Source: Hassallia byssoidea VB512170
Lineage (GTDB): Bacteria > Cyanobacteriota > Cyanobacteriia > Cyanobacteriales > Nostocaceae
Length of the DNA stretch: 43,829 nt
Direction: 5' to 3'
Assembly (NCBI RefSeq): GCF_000817785.2
Contig: NZ_JTCM02000054.1
Coordinates: 1 to 43,829, forward strand
Shown: positions 33,997 to 42,845 of the stretch, piece by piece
How positions within the stretch are numbered: position 1 is the first letter of the stretch
Layout: every line of letters starts with the position of its first letter
The notes under the pieces: model-generated
What the model was told of the DNA's origin: nothing
Seen by the model: the letters and a program-made list of their open reading frames with translations, nothing else
Databases searched by the model: none
Program-made: the position numbers and the translations under genes

Positions 33997-34225
33997 AGCT
34001 ACCCTGGTAAGTTGTAACTATTTTGTATCCGGGTAGCACCAGCGCCACGCCCCAAAAACTATGAATTTTACCAGGATATTTATAAGGGTTATCATCTGGT
34101 ATAGCGCCGCCAATTCGGACAGTGAAATATGGACACCAGAAATAAAATCCGGGGATTAGTAAGTCCATACTGTATGCAATAGCTCTAAGTTTCTCATGTC
34201 TATTAATTAATGATTGTTTTATCAT
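33986..34225 (-). CDS. Small hypothetical protein overlapping its downstream neighbour
   Basis: The 79-residue frame has YSMDLLIPGFYFWCPYFTVR, GGAIPDDNPYKYPGKIHSFW and ends YKIVTTYQGSYDA. Its end (K-I-V-T-T-Y) is similar in form to the end of the next gene (T-V-L-T-A-Y). The pair may be two small genes of one operon or remnants of a larger one. I do not recognise a family. Confidence 0.4.
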   Translation of the reverse strand: MIKQSLINRHEKLRAIAYSMDLLIPGFYFWCPYFTVRIGGAIPDDNPYKYPGKIHSFWGVALVLPGYKIVTTYQGSYDA

Positions 34226-34297
34226 TATTCTTTACTCTCTAACATCTGTATTCCCTGTTTGCAAGTCTTCTATAGCACCTATACACTGTTTTGAGTT

Positions 34298-34462
34298 ATG
34301 CATTTTTCATCTGTTTTAATTCCTAAAAAACAGAGTAAAGCTCTTTCTATTAAATCTGCTTTAGAACAATAGAAGCGTTCAAACCAAACAGAGTTAGATA
34401 AACTTAACAATTTAGTTCAGACTATCATTGAAGCTAACAACTTAAAAACCGAAAAGGTTTAA
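34298..34462 (+). pseudogene. Possible small gene remnant with amber codon
   Basis: The frame reads MHFSSVLIPKKQSKALSIKS and continues past a TAG at 34370-34372 as QTELDKLNNLVQTIIEANNL, ending at TAA 34462. The helical, codon-like pattern on both sides suggests an inactivated 54-codon gene. Chance is not excluded. Its last codons coincide with the start of the duplicated segment at 34454. Confidence 0.3.
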
Positions 34463-34593
34463 AATCAAAATTAGCCTCACGCAAAGCCGCAGAGTCGCAG
34501 AGAAGAGGGTCATTATGTAGAGACGACGGCTTCTGAGTGATAGCGAATACCGGCTTGCTGGAAGCGTCGCATGGCTTCACCCAAGCGATCGCA
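34454..34593. repeat. Partial duplication of the aminotransferase 3' end
   Basis: The segment begins AAGGTTTAAAATCAAAATTA and holds a CGCAGAG-type repeat (34475-34508). It then carries 34517-34593, which matches the last about 75 bp of the aminotransferase gene (34815-34892), including ACCGGCTTGCTGGAAGCGTC and CCCAAGCGATCGCAA. The matching second copy is 34731-34893, which has an extra 23-24 bp before the repeat. Confidence 0.85.
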
Positions 34594-34674
34594 ACATCAG
34601 AATTGGTTAAGTGCAAATTCAAAATCAGTAATTCTTATAAAAATCAAACTCTTTTCTCTGTGACTCTGCGCCAC

Positions 34675-34715
34675 GCCAGTCGCCACAAACTCCTCCACCC
34701 CCGCAAGGCGCTGGC
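34675..34715. repeat. 41-bp palindromic element nested in a CGCAGAG-type repeat
   Basis: The ends are GCCAGTCGCC and GGCGCTGGC. It is flanked on the left by TGACTCTGCGCCAC and on the right by TCCTCTGCGCC, which together form one CGCAGAG-type copy. The same element ends occur at 16680-16719. Confidence 0.65.
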
Positions 34716-34730
34716 TCCTCTGCGCCTAGT

Positions 34731-34893
34731 AAGGTTTAAAATCAAAATTAGATGTGTAACAGCTAATTAATAAGCCTCACGCAGAGACGCAGAGGCGCAG
34801 AGAAGAGGGTTATTATGTAGAAACAACGGCTTCACTTTGATAGCGGATACCGGCTTGCTGGAAGCGTCGCATTGCTTCACCCAAGCGATCGCA
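34731..34893. repeat. Second copy of the duplicated segment
   Basis: AAGGTTTAAAATCAAAATTA starts at 34731; the CGCAGAG-type repeat is at 34774-34810. The copy then continues as the genuine 3' end of the aminotransferase gene. It pairs with 34454-34593. Confidence 0.85.
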
Positions 34894-36018
34894 ATCAGCA
34901 ATCAAGCTTATCCGCACGTATCCTTCACCAGCAATTCCGAAAGCGTTACCCGGTGTCACTACTACACCAGTTTGCTGTAAGACATTCAAAGCGAAATCTG
35001 TTGAACCCATACCAGGAGGACACGGAACCCACAAATACATCGTCGCTTTGGTTTTGGGAACATCCCAACCCAAGTGTCCTAACTCTTGAATCAAAAAGTC
35101 GCGACGGGTACGATAGCGTTGCTGGACTTCATGCAAGTATACATCAGGCAGTTGTAAAGCGGTTTCGGCGGCAGTTTGCAAAGCGGCAAAAATGCCGTAA
35201 TCAAGATTGGTTTTCAGAGTCCGCAAACCTTGAATGACATGGCGATTTCCTACCACAAAACCGACGCGCCAACCTGCCATATTATAGGTTTTAGAAAGGG
35301 TGTGAAACTCTACACCGATTTCTTTCGCACCGGGAATTTCTAACAAACTTGTGGGTTGATAGCCATCAAAAGCTAACTCAGCATAACATAAATCGTGTAC
35401 CAAGAGGATTTCGTGTTTCCGGGCGAAAGCGACGATTTCCTCAAAGAATTCGCGGGGGGCAGTCGCAGCGGTAGGATTGCTGGGATAATTGAAGTAAAGA
35501 ATTTTCGCGCTTTCGGCAACTTCATCGGGAATTGCGGCTAAATCAATCAACCAGTCATTTTCTGGTTTGAGAATCAAGCTGTGGACTTTGCCTCCAGCGA
35601 TCGCAGGTCCGCGAAAATGTGCCGGATAAGCGGGAGAAGGTACCAAAACTAAATCGCCAGGATTTATATAGGCGATCGCTAAATGTGTCAATCCCTCTTT
35701 AGATCCAAGTAGCGGCAAAGCTTCGCTATCAGGGTCAAGAGTTACACCATAGCGACGATGATACCAATTGGTGATGCTGGTGCGAAAGCTCGCAGTACCT
35801 TCAAACGGTGGATAACCGTGATTGGCGGGATTTTGCAAAGCAGCGATCGCTGCTTCTACAACTGGCTGCGGTGTCGCACCATCGGGGTTTCCCATCCCCA
35901 AATCAATCAAATCTAATCCTTGTTCCCGCGCTTTCGCTTTCAGTTCATCTAACCGTGCAAATACGTAAGGTGGTAGTTGCTGTATACGTTCCGCCGGGAC
36001 AATCCAATCCAAACTCAT
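34813..36018 (-). CDS. Class I/II pyridoxal-phosphate aminotransferase (aspartate/LL-DAP type)
   Basis: The 401-residue protein has IDLGMGNPDGATP, ALPLLGSKEGLTHLAIAYIN, ILYFNYPSNPTAA, the PLP lysine in HTLSKTYNMAGWRVGF and YVRISLIADCDRLGEAMRRF, all typical of fold type I aminotransferases annotated as aspartate or LL-diaminopimelate aminotransferase in cyanobacteria. The exact amino donor is uncertain. It is downstream of, and overlaps by four bases (ATGA), the alcohol dehydrogenase-like gene, so the two are translated together. A fragment of its 3' end is duplicated at 34517-34593. Confidence 0.9.
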   Translation of the reverse strand: MSLDWIVPAERIQQLPPYVFARLDELKAKAREQGLDLIDLGMGNPDGATPQPVVEAAIAALQNPANHGYPPFEGTASFRTSITNWYHRRYGVTLDPDSEALPLLGSKEGLTHLAIAYINPGDLVLVPSPAYPAHFRGPAIAGGKVHSLILKPENDWLIDLAAIPDEVAESAKILYFNYPSNPTAATAPREFFEEIVAFARKHEILLVHDLCYAELAFDGYQPTSLLEIPGAKEIGVEFHTLSKTYNMAGWRVGFVVGNRHVIQGLRTLKTNLDYGIFAALQTAAETALQLPDVYLHEVQQRYRTRRDFLIQELGHLGWDVPKTKATMYLWVPCPPGMGSTDFALNVLQQTGVVVTPGNAFGIAGEGYVRISLIADCDRLGEAMRRFQQAGIRYQSEAVVST

Positions 36019-37163
36019 TCCTGAACCTCGTCAATTCCCCTTATTGATACCCGCAAAGCTGTAGTATCTATTGGTGCAGTGGTGGAAACCATCGCTGCCA
36101 TCAACTGTTCCAACGCCACTTTAAATGGTAGTCGATGGATGTCAGAATTAGGCGTTAAAGCAATTTCTGCGGCTGTTTGCAACTCACCTAAAGTGATGTT
36201 GCCCAATCCTAAATCGCTCAACTTTTGCGGCAACCCGATTTCTGTATAGAATTTCAACAACTGTTGCCTTGCGGCAGCAGCTAGCTGACTTCCCTGTACC
36301 ATTTCTTCTAGACGTAGTTGCACCAAGATACCGTAAGCGACCTTTTCGCCGTGAATACTGTCGTGTTTGCAAATGTGGGTTAAACCATTATGCACTGCAT
36401 GTGCCGCAACAGTACGACATTGTGCCCCACCAATTCCGCCAATTACCCCAGCGAGTAAAACGGTAGCGTCTACAACTTCGCGCCAAATGTCGCTTCCTGG
36501 GGCTTCTAAGGCTGCGGCTGACTTTTGAAAAAGAATATCCCGCAAAACTCGCGCTTGTTGGACTGCGGAAATAATTAAAGTTTGTTCTGAGTGTCCGCTG
36601 CTAACTGAGGCTTCGTACCATTTAGCGATCGCATCCCCAATTCCCGCTATCAAAGTACGTTGAGGAGCAGTTTCAATTAAATCATAATCGAGTATCAATA
36701 AATCTGGACACTGAGAAAGCGCCACATCATATAAAAACGCACCCTTGTCAGAGTATACGTTTGAGAGGGCAGTCCAAGCGGCACAAGTTGCGCCAGAGGT
36801 AGGAATTGTTACTACGGGTAACTGTAATTGATGCGCGATTAACTTCGCTGTATCGAGTGCTTTACCACCACCAACACCGATAATGACATCAGCAAGATGT
36901 TCTTTAGCCGCTTTGCGTAAAGAATTTAAACTATCTTCACAACAATCTGCACCATAAGATGCTTGAGCAACTTGCAATTGCTGTAAAACTGGTTGTAAGT
37001 GAGTTTGAATCAGAGCGAGAGTGCGATCGCCTGCTAAAATTAACGGACGAGTTCCCAAACGAGAAATTGCTTCACCGCAAGAAGTCAACGCACCCGCACC
37101 ACGGATGACCTTTGCTGGTGCGATCGTCAGAGTAAATAATGAATTAGAAGTTTGAGTAGACAA
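36015..37163 (-). CDS. Iron-containing alcohol dehydrogenase / glycerol dehydrogenase-like protein
   Basis: The 382-residue protein shows IIGVGGGKALDTAKLIAHQL (NAD site), VTIPTSGATCAAWTALSNVY, GIGDAIAKWYEA (metal Asp) and the metal-binding histidines in TVAAHAVHNGLTHI and HDSIHGEKVAYG. This pattern fits the GldA branch of the family. The substrate is a polyol or aldehyde not readable from sequence. It is the first gene of a coupled pair with the aminotransferase, so the two may act in one pathway on an amino alcohol or a keto intermediate; that is inference. Confidence 0.88.
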   Translation of the reverse strand: MSTQTSNSLFTLTIAPAKVIRGAGALTSCGEAISRLGTRPLILAGDRTLALIQTHLQPVLQQLQVAQASYGADCCEDSLNSLRKAAKEHLADVIIGVGGGKALDTAKLIAHQLQLPVVTIPTSGATCAAWTALSNVYSDKGAFLYDVALSQCPDLLILDYDLIETAPQRTLIAGIGDAIAKWYEASVSSGHSEQTLIISAVQQARVLRDILFQKSAAALEAPGSDIWREVVDATVLLAGVIGGIGGAQCRTVAAHAVHNGLTHICKHDSIHGEKVAYGILVQLRLEEMVQGSQLAAAARQQLLKFYTEIGLPQKLSDLGLGNITLGELQTAAEIALTPNSDIHRLPFKVALEQLMAAMVSTTAPIDTTALRVSIRGIDEVQE

Positions 37164-37271
37164 AGTAGGATTAGAAAATTAACTAAGCATATATTCTAGT
37201 TTGCCAAAAAAAGTTTGATATTATTTAACTTATATTTTGCACCTGCACCCTGGAGGAGCCAACAGCTAGTA

Positions 37272-38846
37272 TCAATTTTTGGAGAAACCGCAAATTTCAA
37301 TTTCTTCTTGGCTAAAAGTATCCTTCAATATCTTGCGGAGAACACGCTGAATATGAAGGTGTTTTCCAGGCTTGACCTTTGTCAGCGTCAGCAGCAATAG
37401 GTTATTCTCACCAAAACTTTCTAGTCCAGCTACTCTTGTAGGTTCCAGAACATCCTGTTCATCCAGCTTTAACTGCTGTCCTATCTTCTCAACCACTCTA
37501 TACACATGATCTAAATTCGAGTCATAGGAAACGCTAACTTCCACCCTTGCATATATATACTGCTTGGAGTAGTTGATAATTGATCCAATATCCCCATTAC
37601 GAACAATCTGCAATTGACCATCAGGATGGCGGACGTGAGTGGTTCGCAGTTCAATCGCTTCTACAAGCCCCTCAATATTTCTCTCTTCCACTTTCCCAAC
37701 TTCAACATAATCACCTACCAAGTAATAGTTTTCAAATAAAATCAAAAATCCACAAACGACATCATTTATCAGGTTTTGCGCCCCAAGACCAACTGCTATA
37801 CCTACAATCCCTGCACCTGCTAAGATAGGTGCTGGATCAATACCAATAAGCTTGAGTATGGTAACTCCGGCAGTGAAGTAGACGAAATATTTGGCAAAAC
37901 TCCGTATTAAGGGAATCAGTGTTAGTCGTTTTTGTCGCTGTGAGTCATTTGTATCTGTAGTTTTTAAGTAGAACTCATCAAGAATGAAGTAAGCGACTTC
38001 AATCAAAACATTGCTAATAAAATAAACCCCAATAATCTGCACAATTCTAGGGGTATAAGCACTTATCCAAGCAATAGGTTCTATTTCTGGAACAACAAGA
38101 TTTATTATGCCAACATAGAGGACGTATTCCAAACATTTTTTGAAGAGGGGAATTAAATGACGTAAACGCTCATATAAACGCAGTAGATCGTTAGAACTGG
38201 AGAATTTAAGACTCAGCGCGTCGAGAGTGTCAACAATAGTAGCAACAGCTTTAACAATGAGTAAACCAACTGTGACAATAATGTATATTTTTAAGGCAAT
38301 GTAAAGATATTTAGTAACGACTTCTGGTAGGTAGAGAAATTTAGCGCACAGGATAGCAGATGATATCCAAAGAGTATGAATGATAATTCTTTTTAAGACC
38401 CGAAAAAAAGCCTCGGTACTTTCATCATTAGCCTTGATTTGATCGGCTTTCTTGGCGTAATCGCAAACCCAATCTATACCCCGGCTTAAGGGTGGTATGC
38501 TAAATTTAACTAGCATCAGCAAACTCACACTTTTCAAGCTTGCAGTCAAGAGATTGAGCCAAAACTGAGTAGGAAGACTGCGAATAAGATTAAGTTGAAA
38601 TTCTTGAATGTTTCCACCTCGATAAATCACCATCCCATTCACACCAATCAGCACAAGACACAGAATCACACAAGTTAAAATCAAAAGTCTGCTGATATTC
38701 CTCTTCAGGAAGGTGATATTTCTAGTTTTTCCTTGAAGCCACGAAACTTTAGCGACTTGCTTGAAGATGATGCCAATTAGCCAGTTAAACAGCGAGAAAA
38801 TAACTATTAAAAATATGACTTCACCGAGGATAATTAGTATATTCAT
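37272..38846 (-). CDS. MscS-family mechanosensitive channel
   Basis: The 524-residue protein has several N-terminal membrane helices (first at about 2-25). The conserved pore block is LAGAGIVGIAVGLGAQNLIN, followed by FLILFENYYLVGDYVEVG and the beta domain (VRHPDGQLQIVRNGDIGSII). It is longer than the 286-residue E. coli MscS because of the extra N-terminal helices. It should release solutes on osmotic downshock. The N-terminal helices could add sensing. The gene stands alone; a hairpin lies just upstream at 38881-38913. Confidence 0.9.
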   Translation of the reverse strand: MNILIILGEVIFLIVIFSLFNWLIGIIFKQVAKVSWLQGKTRNITFLKRNISRLLILTCVILCLVLIGVNGMVIYRGGNIQEFQLNLIRSLPTQFWLNLLTASLKSVSLLMLVKFSIPPLSRGIDWVCDYAKKADQIKANDESTEAFFRVLKRIIIHTLWISSAILCAKFLYLPEVVTKYLYIALKIYIIVTVGLLIVKAVATIVDTLDALSLKFSSSNDLLRLYERLRHLIPLFKKCLEYVLYVGIINLVVPEIEPIAWISAYTPRIVQIIGVYFISNVLIEVAYFILDEFYLKTTDTNDSQRQKRLTLIPLIRSFAKYFVYFTAGVTILKLIGIDPAPILAGAGIVGIAVGLGAQNLINDVVCGFLILFENYYLVGDYVEVGKVEERNIEGLVEAIELRTTHVRHPDGQLQIVRNGDIGSIINYSKQYIYARVEVSVSYDSNLDHVYRVVEKIGQQLKLDEQDVLEPTRVAGLESFGENNLLLLTLTKVKPGKHLHIQRVLRKILKDTFSQEEIEICGFSKN

Positions 38847-38880
38847 CTTTTTCCTTCTAAATATCTGAAAAAAGGCAGCT

Positions 38881-38913
38881 ATATCCCCGACTTCTTCAAT
38901 AAGTCGGGGATAT
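38881..38913. terminator. Perfect 13-bp hairpin
   Basis: ATATCCCCGACTT and AAGTCGGGGATAT are separated by a 7-nt loop. It lies downstream of the small gene at 38929 and upstream of the MscS gene, so it can end transcription of the TerB-like group; the sequence type also recurs at 42224-42253 in weaker form. Confidence 0.55.
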
Positions 38914-38928
38914 GGTAGCCCAGAAAAA

Positions 38929-39123
38929 TTAATGATCGTAGGCTACTAACTCCAGAAACCACATCAACATAGACAATATCACCTGTGTGATACTAACCAT
39001 CTCGATCAATTGTGTTAGCGGTTCTGTTACCTTAGCCAAAATAAAAGGATTAGAGATAGATAAAAAAGCTAAATACTTTAGACAGTAAGGGTTTCGAGCT
39101 TTTAAATCAGGTTTTAAACCCAT
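38929..39123 (-). CDS. Small hypothetical protein with one hydrophobic helix
   Basis: The 64-residue frame has a hydrophobic stretch in its C-terminal half (IEMVSITQVILSMLMWFLEL). AAAGG lies ten bases before the ATG. It follows the TerB-like gene by 23 bp in the same direction, suggesting one operon. There is no recognised family; a chance frame is possible. Confidence 0.4.
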   Translation of the reverse strand: MGLKPDLKARNPYCLKYLAFLSISNPFILAKVTEPLTQLIEMVSITQVILSMLMWFLELVAYDH

Positions 39124-39146
39124 AGCCCGAAACCTTTATTCTTCGA

Positions 39147-39638
39147 TTAAGCTAAAACCTCAGTTTGTAGTAACGCTTTACGTAATGCAGTTACTGCTTC
39201 TTCTGTTTCTACCAACCTATTGAGAGCAAGCGCAATATCATCTTCAACCTTCAACAATTTAGCTGCTTTTTTTACAGCAAGTTGCTCTTCAAGTGAGTAA
39301 TCGTCATCGGCACGAGACATTTGAATTGCATGATATAACAATGACCTTGATTTCGACCAAGTAGAAACATCAACTGTAATCTTACTCAGCAAATTTTCTA
39401 AGTCAGCATTTTTGTATTCAAATGTTTTGTATTTTTCTATTACTTCTTCAGGAGCGCCGACAAGACGCTGATGATTTAGTAACCAGTTAAGTTCAGCTTC
39501 TGAAACCTCTCCATCTGCTCCTGCAATAGCGAGCAGTGCATATCCGTAGTTCAAGTATGCTTCAAGGGGAGCTGAGGAAATTCCTAAGTTTTTCCTCATA
39601 AATTCTGAAGCAGGCACTAATTCTTTGATCTCGCTCAT
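39147..39638 (-). CDS. TerB-like family protein
   Basis: The 163-residue all-helical protein has IAGADGEVSEAELNWLLN and AIQMSRADDDYSLEEQLAVK, two acidic D-G-E/D-D-x-Y segments that resemble the metal-binding repeats of TerB-like (tellurite resistance-associated) domains. No other ter genes are nearby. A role in stress sensing or ion binding is possible. The small membrane-helix gene downstream may be a partner. Confidence 0.65.
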   Translation of the reverse strand: MSEIKELVPASEFMRKNLGISSAPLEAYLNYGYALLAIAGADGEVSEAELNWLLNHQRLVGAPEEVIEKYKTFEYKNADLENLLSKITVDVSTWSKSRSLLYHAIQMSRADDDYSLEEQLAVKKAAKLLKVEDDIALALNRLVETEEAVTALRKALLQTEVLA

Positions 39639-40055
39639 CAGTTACCTCTTTAATTTTTTTGAGAATTTACTATTTGGCAGACGCTATTTATCAGTGAAAG
39701 AATTATTGTCCAGTTTTCTTGCTTAGTGTTTACCCATTAAATCCCTCGTAGAATTGCTGATGTATTACTATTGGTATATATGCCTGAAAATATTATCAGC
39801 ATCAAAGCGAAAATGCAAGGACAGTTAAGACACTTAAGCAAATTTTTCAGACAGTTAAGACACTTAAGCAAATTTTTCAGACAGTTAAGAGGATGTTTTC
39901 AAAGTGGGGGCTATTGTAAGCAAGCTCACTTCGCTAATCGCTTCATTGTGTAAGCATCAGCACTTCATAGGTTGCAAGTGACCAAGCATCATATCCGAAC
40001 GATCGCGCCGTGGCTATACTAGTGCAAGATGAACCGCGACTTCAGTCGTCGGGAA
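39639..40055. other. Intergenic region with 30-bp tandem repeats
   Basis: About 417 bp. It contains two full 30-bp units and a partial one (39821-39890), inside an open frame of up to 60 codons (39771 or 39780 to 39953), and a small hairpin with GCGACTTCAGTCGT near 40036-40050. No convincing gene otherwise. Confidence 0.4.
39821..39890. repeat. 30-bp direct repeat, two copies and a partial
   Basis: The unit starts ACAGTTAAGACACTTAAGCA and ends AATTTTTCAG; copies lie at 39821-39850 and 39851-39880, followed by ACAGTTAAGA. Read in the + frame it encodes RQLRHLSKFF twice. Expression is not supported by a clear ribosome binding site. Confidence 0.9.
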
Positions 40056-41738
40056 CTAAAAACAGCGACTTTTCACATAATCCGCCAGCCGCACAGCCAA
40101 AGCAACAATCGTCAGGGTAGGATTAGCAAAGCCGCCTGTAGGGAAAACCGAACTACCAGCTAAAAATAAATTCGAGACACCGTGAACTTGACAATTTGCA
40201 TCGACAACACCCTGTTTGCGATCGTCATGCATCCGTGTTGTACCCATATGATGATGCGTGCTGATAGATAATACTTGGGGAAGTTCTCCATCCGATGCAA
40301 TCTGAAATTCACCCAATCCAGCGCGAGCAACTTCTTGTGCTAAAATTGCTTGCGAAGTCTTTATACTATTAATATCAGTTTCAGTCCAGCGCCAATTTAA
40401 CTGCGCTTTTGCACAACCAAGCTTATCAAGTTTACTACTAAGCATCACCCGGTTATCAGGGTGCGGAGCTTGTTCAGTTTGACTCACCACTTCAAACATT
40501 GTAAACTTCTTATCTTTATTTTTTTGATACGACCATCCACCCTGACTTAAATTAGAAAACATCAGTTGCTTTTGAAAGTGACGCTTATACCATTGAAGAA
40601 AAAGACTATCAAAGTCTTTAATTACATTTGCTAAATGTTTAGGAACATCTTCAGGTATTTCCCCGCGTTTAGTTGCGGCAAGCAAGATTTTTAAAGAAGC
40701 TTTTCCCGCAGTTCTAAATTCGTTATGTGTCGGAAAAATCGCCGTTGTAAATTTGTTATGTCTGGGAAAAAGCAATGCACTCATATTGAGTAATTTTTCC
40801 CGACGCATAACTTCTTGAGCTAAAGTAATTTTTCCCATTACAGGGACATTCTTTACCAAGCGTAAGTCATATAAAGCTGTAGAATTGAAGATTTGGGGAT
40901 TATTAGGCAAAATCACACCCGAACGAATTAAAGGATGATCCATAAAAAATCTGCCTACTAAATCGTTTTCATTGCCTAAGCCATTTTTTTGCGTTTGGTT
41001 TGATAGTAATAACAACCGGGCATTTTCAATTCCCCCAGTCGCTAATATAAATACTTTTGCCGCTATCCAAAATCTATTTTGTTGCAAAGAAGCTACTTTG
41101 ACACGAGTTACAGTTTTCGCGGTTTCGTCAGTTTCAATTTCTACTACATTTGCATTTAAATAAGTCGTGATATTCCCAGACCGATTTATTTTTTCTCGAT
41201 ATTCATTGAGAAAAATATCGCGAGTTCCAAACTGAAACATACTAGTAGTTACATTATCACTTTTAAAAGGTAGCTGAGGAGATTTATTATCTGACCAAGC
41301 TTCAGCCTCATAAGCAAAATTTCCCAGCTTGCAAACTGCTTGAGCGCGTTCGTAGAAAAAATTAAGATGAGATTTATTAAAACACCATCCGCTATATGGC
41401 AACCAATCACGTTTTTCAAAGTCTATTTCGTCCAAAGGCATGTGTCTCAGACCAATTTGCTTGTTATATATTTCAATACCCCAAGCATTAGCCAGTCCAC
41501 CATACTGACGCCGACGCATTTCATGTAGTTCGGGAAAATTATCGGCAATAGTTTCACCTTCACTGAGAGATTGTGTTTCTTGATTAAATTCCAACTCACC
41601 ACTTTCTAATAGACAAACTCGAAAATCTTGTCCAATAAATTCTCGTGCCAAAGTAATTCCGGCTGGACCTGCACCGACAATACAAACTTCAGTTTGAATG
41701 ACTTCATCTGTAGGTAAATTACGGCTATCAATTAGCAT
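40056..41738 (-). CDS. GMC-family FAD oxidoreductase
   Basis: The 560-residue protein has the FAD-binding VCIVGAGPAGITLAREF (Gly22-x-Gly24-x2-Gly27), ATGGIENARLLLLSN and a C-terminal block with THHHMGTTRMHDD and GVSNLFLAGSSVFPTGGFAN, typical of glucose-methanol-choline oxidoreductases. It should oxidise an alcohol or sugar, with the conserved His as base. The substrate is unknown. It stands alone on the minus strand with large non-coding regions on both sides. Confidence 0.9.
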   Translation of the reverse strand: MLIDSRNLPTDEVIQTEVCIVGAGPAGITLAREFIGQDFRVCLLESGELEFNQETQSLSEGETIADNFPELHEMRRRQYGGLANAWGIEIYNKQIGLRHMPLDEIDFEKRDWLPYSGWCFNKSHLNFFYERAQAVCKLGNFAYEAEAWSDNKSPQLPFKSDNVTTSMFQFGTRDIFLNEYREKINRSGNITTYLNANVVEIETDETAKTVTRVKVASLQQNRFWIAAKVFILATGGIENARLLLLSNQTQKNGLGNENDLVGRFFMDHPLIRSGVILPNNPQIFNSTALYDLRLVKNVPVMGKITLAQEVMRREKLLNMSALLFPRHNKFTTAIFPTHNEFRTAGKASLKILLAATKRGEIPEDVPKHLANVIKDFDSLFLQWYKRHFQKQLMFSNLSQGGWSYQKNKDKKFTMFEVVSQTEQAPHPDNRVMLSSKLDKLGCAKAQLNWRWTETDINSIKTSQAILAQEVARAGLGEFQIASDGELPQVLSISTHHHMGTTRMHDDRKQGVVDANCQVHGVSNLFLAGSSVFPTGGFANPTLTIVALAVRLADYVKSRCF

Positions 41739-41962
41739 TAACTTAATCTCTCTAGTTTTTCGGCACTGTTATATAGTTATCTGCTGAAAATATTTCAAAT
41801 GATTTATGCTAATCTTTCAGCATTAAATACCGCAAAGCGCATAGCAGTGAGGTAGTTGAATCGATGCAAAAAAATGCAAGTATCTCTACAAACAACGACG
41901 ATACTTGTTAAGTTGAGAAATGTAGTTATCAATTGAGTGCAATAGACATTTGTTGTCAAAGA

Positions 41963-41993
41963 TGTAGAGACGTAGCACTGCTACGTCTCTACA
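41963..41993. repeat. GTAGAGACG-type inverted repeat
   Basis: TGTAGAGACGTAGCA and its exact complement flank a single-base loop. It is related to the repeat at 7235-7290, so it is a dispersed element. Confidence 0.75.
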
Positions 41994-42223
41994 AAGGTTT
42001 CGGGTAACGCACAGTTCATTTTCACCATATGTCCAATACACCCAGGCTGTTTACGAACCAGAAGAGAAAGCCTTGGCATTACGTACTACATACAATTTAT
42101 GACAGCGATACATTTAGTAACTTTAGATAAACGAAGAGAGCGAATAATTCAGCTTATCTAGAAAAAGAAGAATAAAACAGGATAAAATATTTAAAGATAT
42201 ACTAAAGCTTTATCTTTGGTGAG

Positions 42224-42253
42224 ATTCCCGACAACTTCTGTGAAGTCGGGAAT
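42224..42253. terminator. Hairpin downstream of ycf51
   Basis: ATTCCCGAC pairs with GTCGGGAAT and an inner ACTTC/GAAGT stem extends it. It lies 24 bp beyond the ycf51 stop codon. There is no T-tract, so termination is likely but not certain. Confidence 0.45.
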
Positions 42254-42276
42254 GTTGCAATCACCCAGTTAGGCAA

Positions 42277-42798
42277 TTAAGCGGTTGGTTTTGGCAGTTG
42301 CGCGAATTTTTCTGGATAAATTTCCAGCGTCATTTCTGAGTCTTCACGAGAAGTAAGCGATCGCTTGACCTCACCCAAATATAGTGGCACAGAAACCCCT
42401 GCTTCTGGATGGATAATAGTACGCGATCGAATCGTCAGTTGGTTATTTCCCTGTGAACCTAAGCGACCGTAAGAATATAGATTGCTGGCTGCTTGACGTA
42501 GAGTAGCTTCTAATTCCGTTGGGGTAATACTCGGTGGTATAGCAATCACTGCTTGTGTAGACCCATTGTCATAAACTAGAGAATACTTCAGCGCACCCGG
42601 AATTACCGTGCGGCTTAAAGGTCCCAACGAGAGTGTAAACAAACCAGCCGTCATCACCAGCATAAAGCCAGTCGCACCCACCAGCCGAAAGCGGATGCCC
42701 CATTTTAAAATAAAACCCAGGATTGCGATCGCAGCCAAAACCAAGGTAGCAATTCCTGACCATTGGGTATATTGAAAAAAATCACCTGTTGTGAACAT
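42277..42798 (-). CDS. ycf51: Ycf51 family protein
   Basis: The 173-residue protein begins MFTTGDFFQYTQWSGIATLV and has two membrane helices (about 15-33 and 40-57) and a soluble C-terminal domain with IPPSITPTELEATLRQAASN. It matches Ycf51 (DUF2518), conserved in cyanobacteria and some plastids, with unknown function at a membrane. It is the usual length for the family. Confidence 0.88.
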   Translation of the reverse strand: MFTTGDFFQYTQWSGIATLVLAAIAILGFILKWGIRFRLVGATGFMLVMTAGLFTLSLGPLSRTVIPGALKYSLVYDNGSTQAVIAIPPSITPTELEATLRQAASNLYSYGRLGSQGNNQLTIRSRTIIHPEAGVSVPLYLGEVKRSLTSREDSEMTLEIYPEKFAQLPKPTA

Positions 42799-42845
42799 AA
42801 CAGTTGGTTATAATGGTGTCTTTCTTTTGTTGATACACCTATTTT

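Larger units (their letters stand above)
41739..42276. other. Long intergenic region with two hairpins
   Basis: About 540 bp without a supported gene. It holds the 15-bp inverted repeat at 41963-41993 and the hairpin at 42224-42253. It contains the promoter side of the GMC gene and the 3' side of ycf51. No RNA gene was recognised. Confidence 0.4.

Noticed and set aside
34537-34770. 77-codon plus-strand frame
   Set aside because: It runs through the duplicated aminotransferase end and nested repeats; it has no protein-like features of its own.
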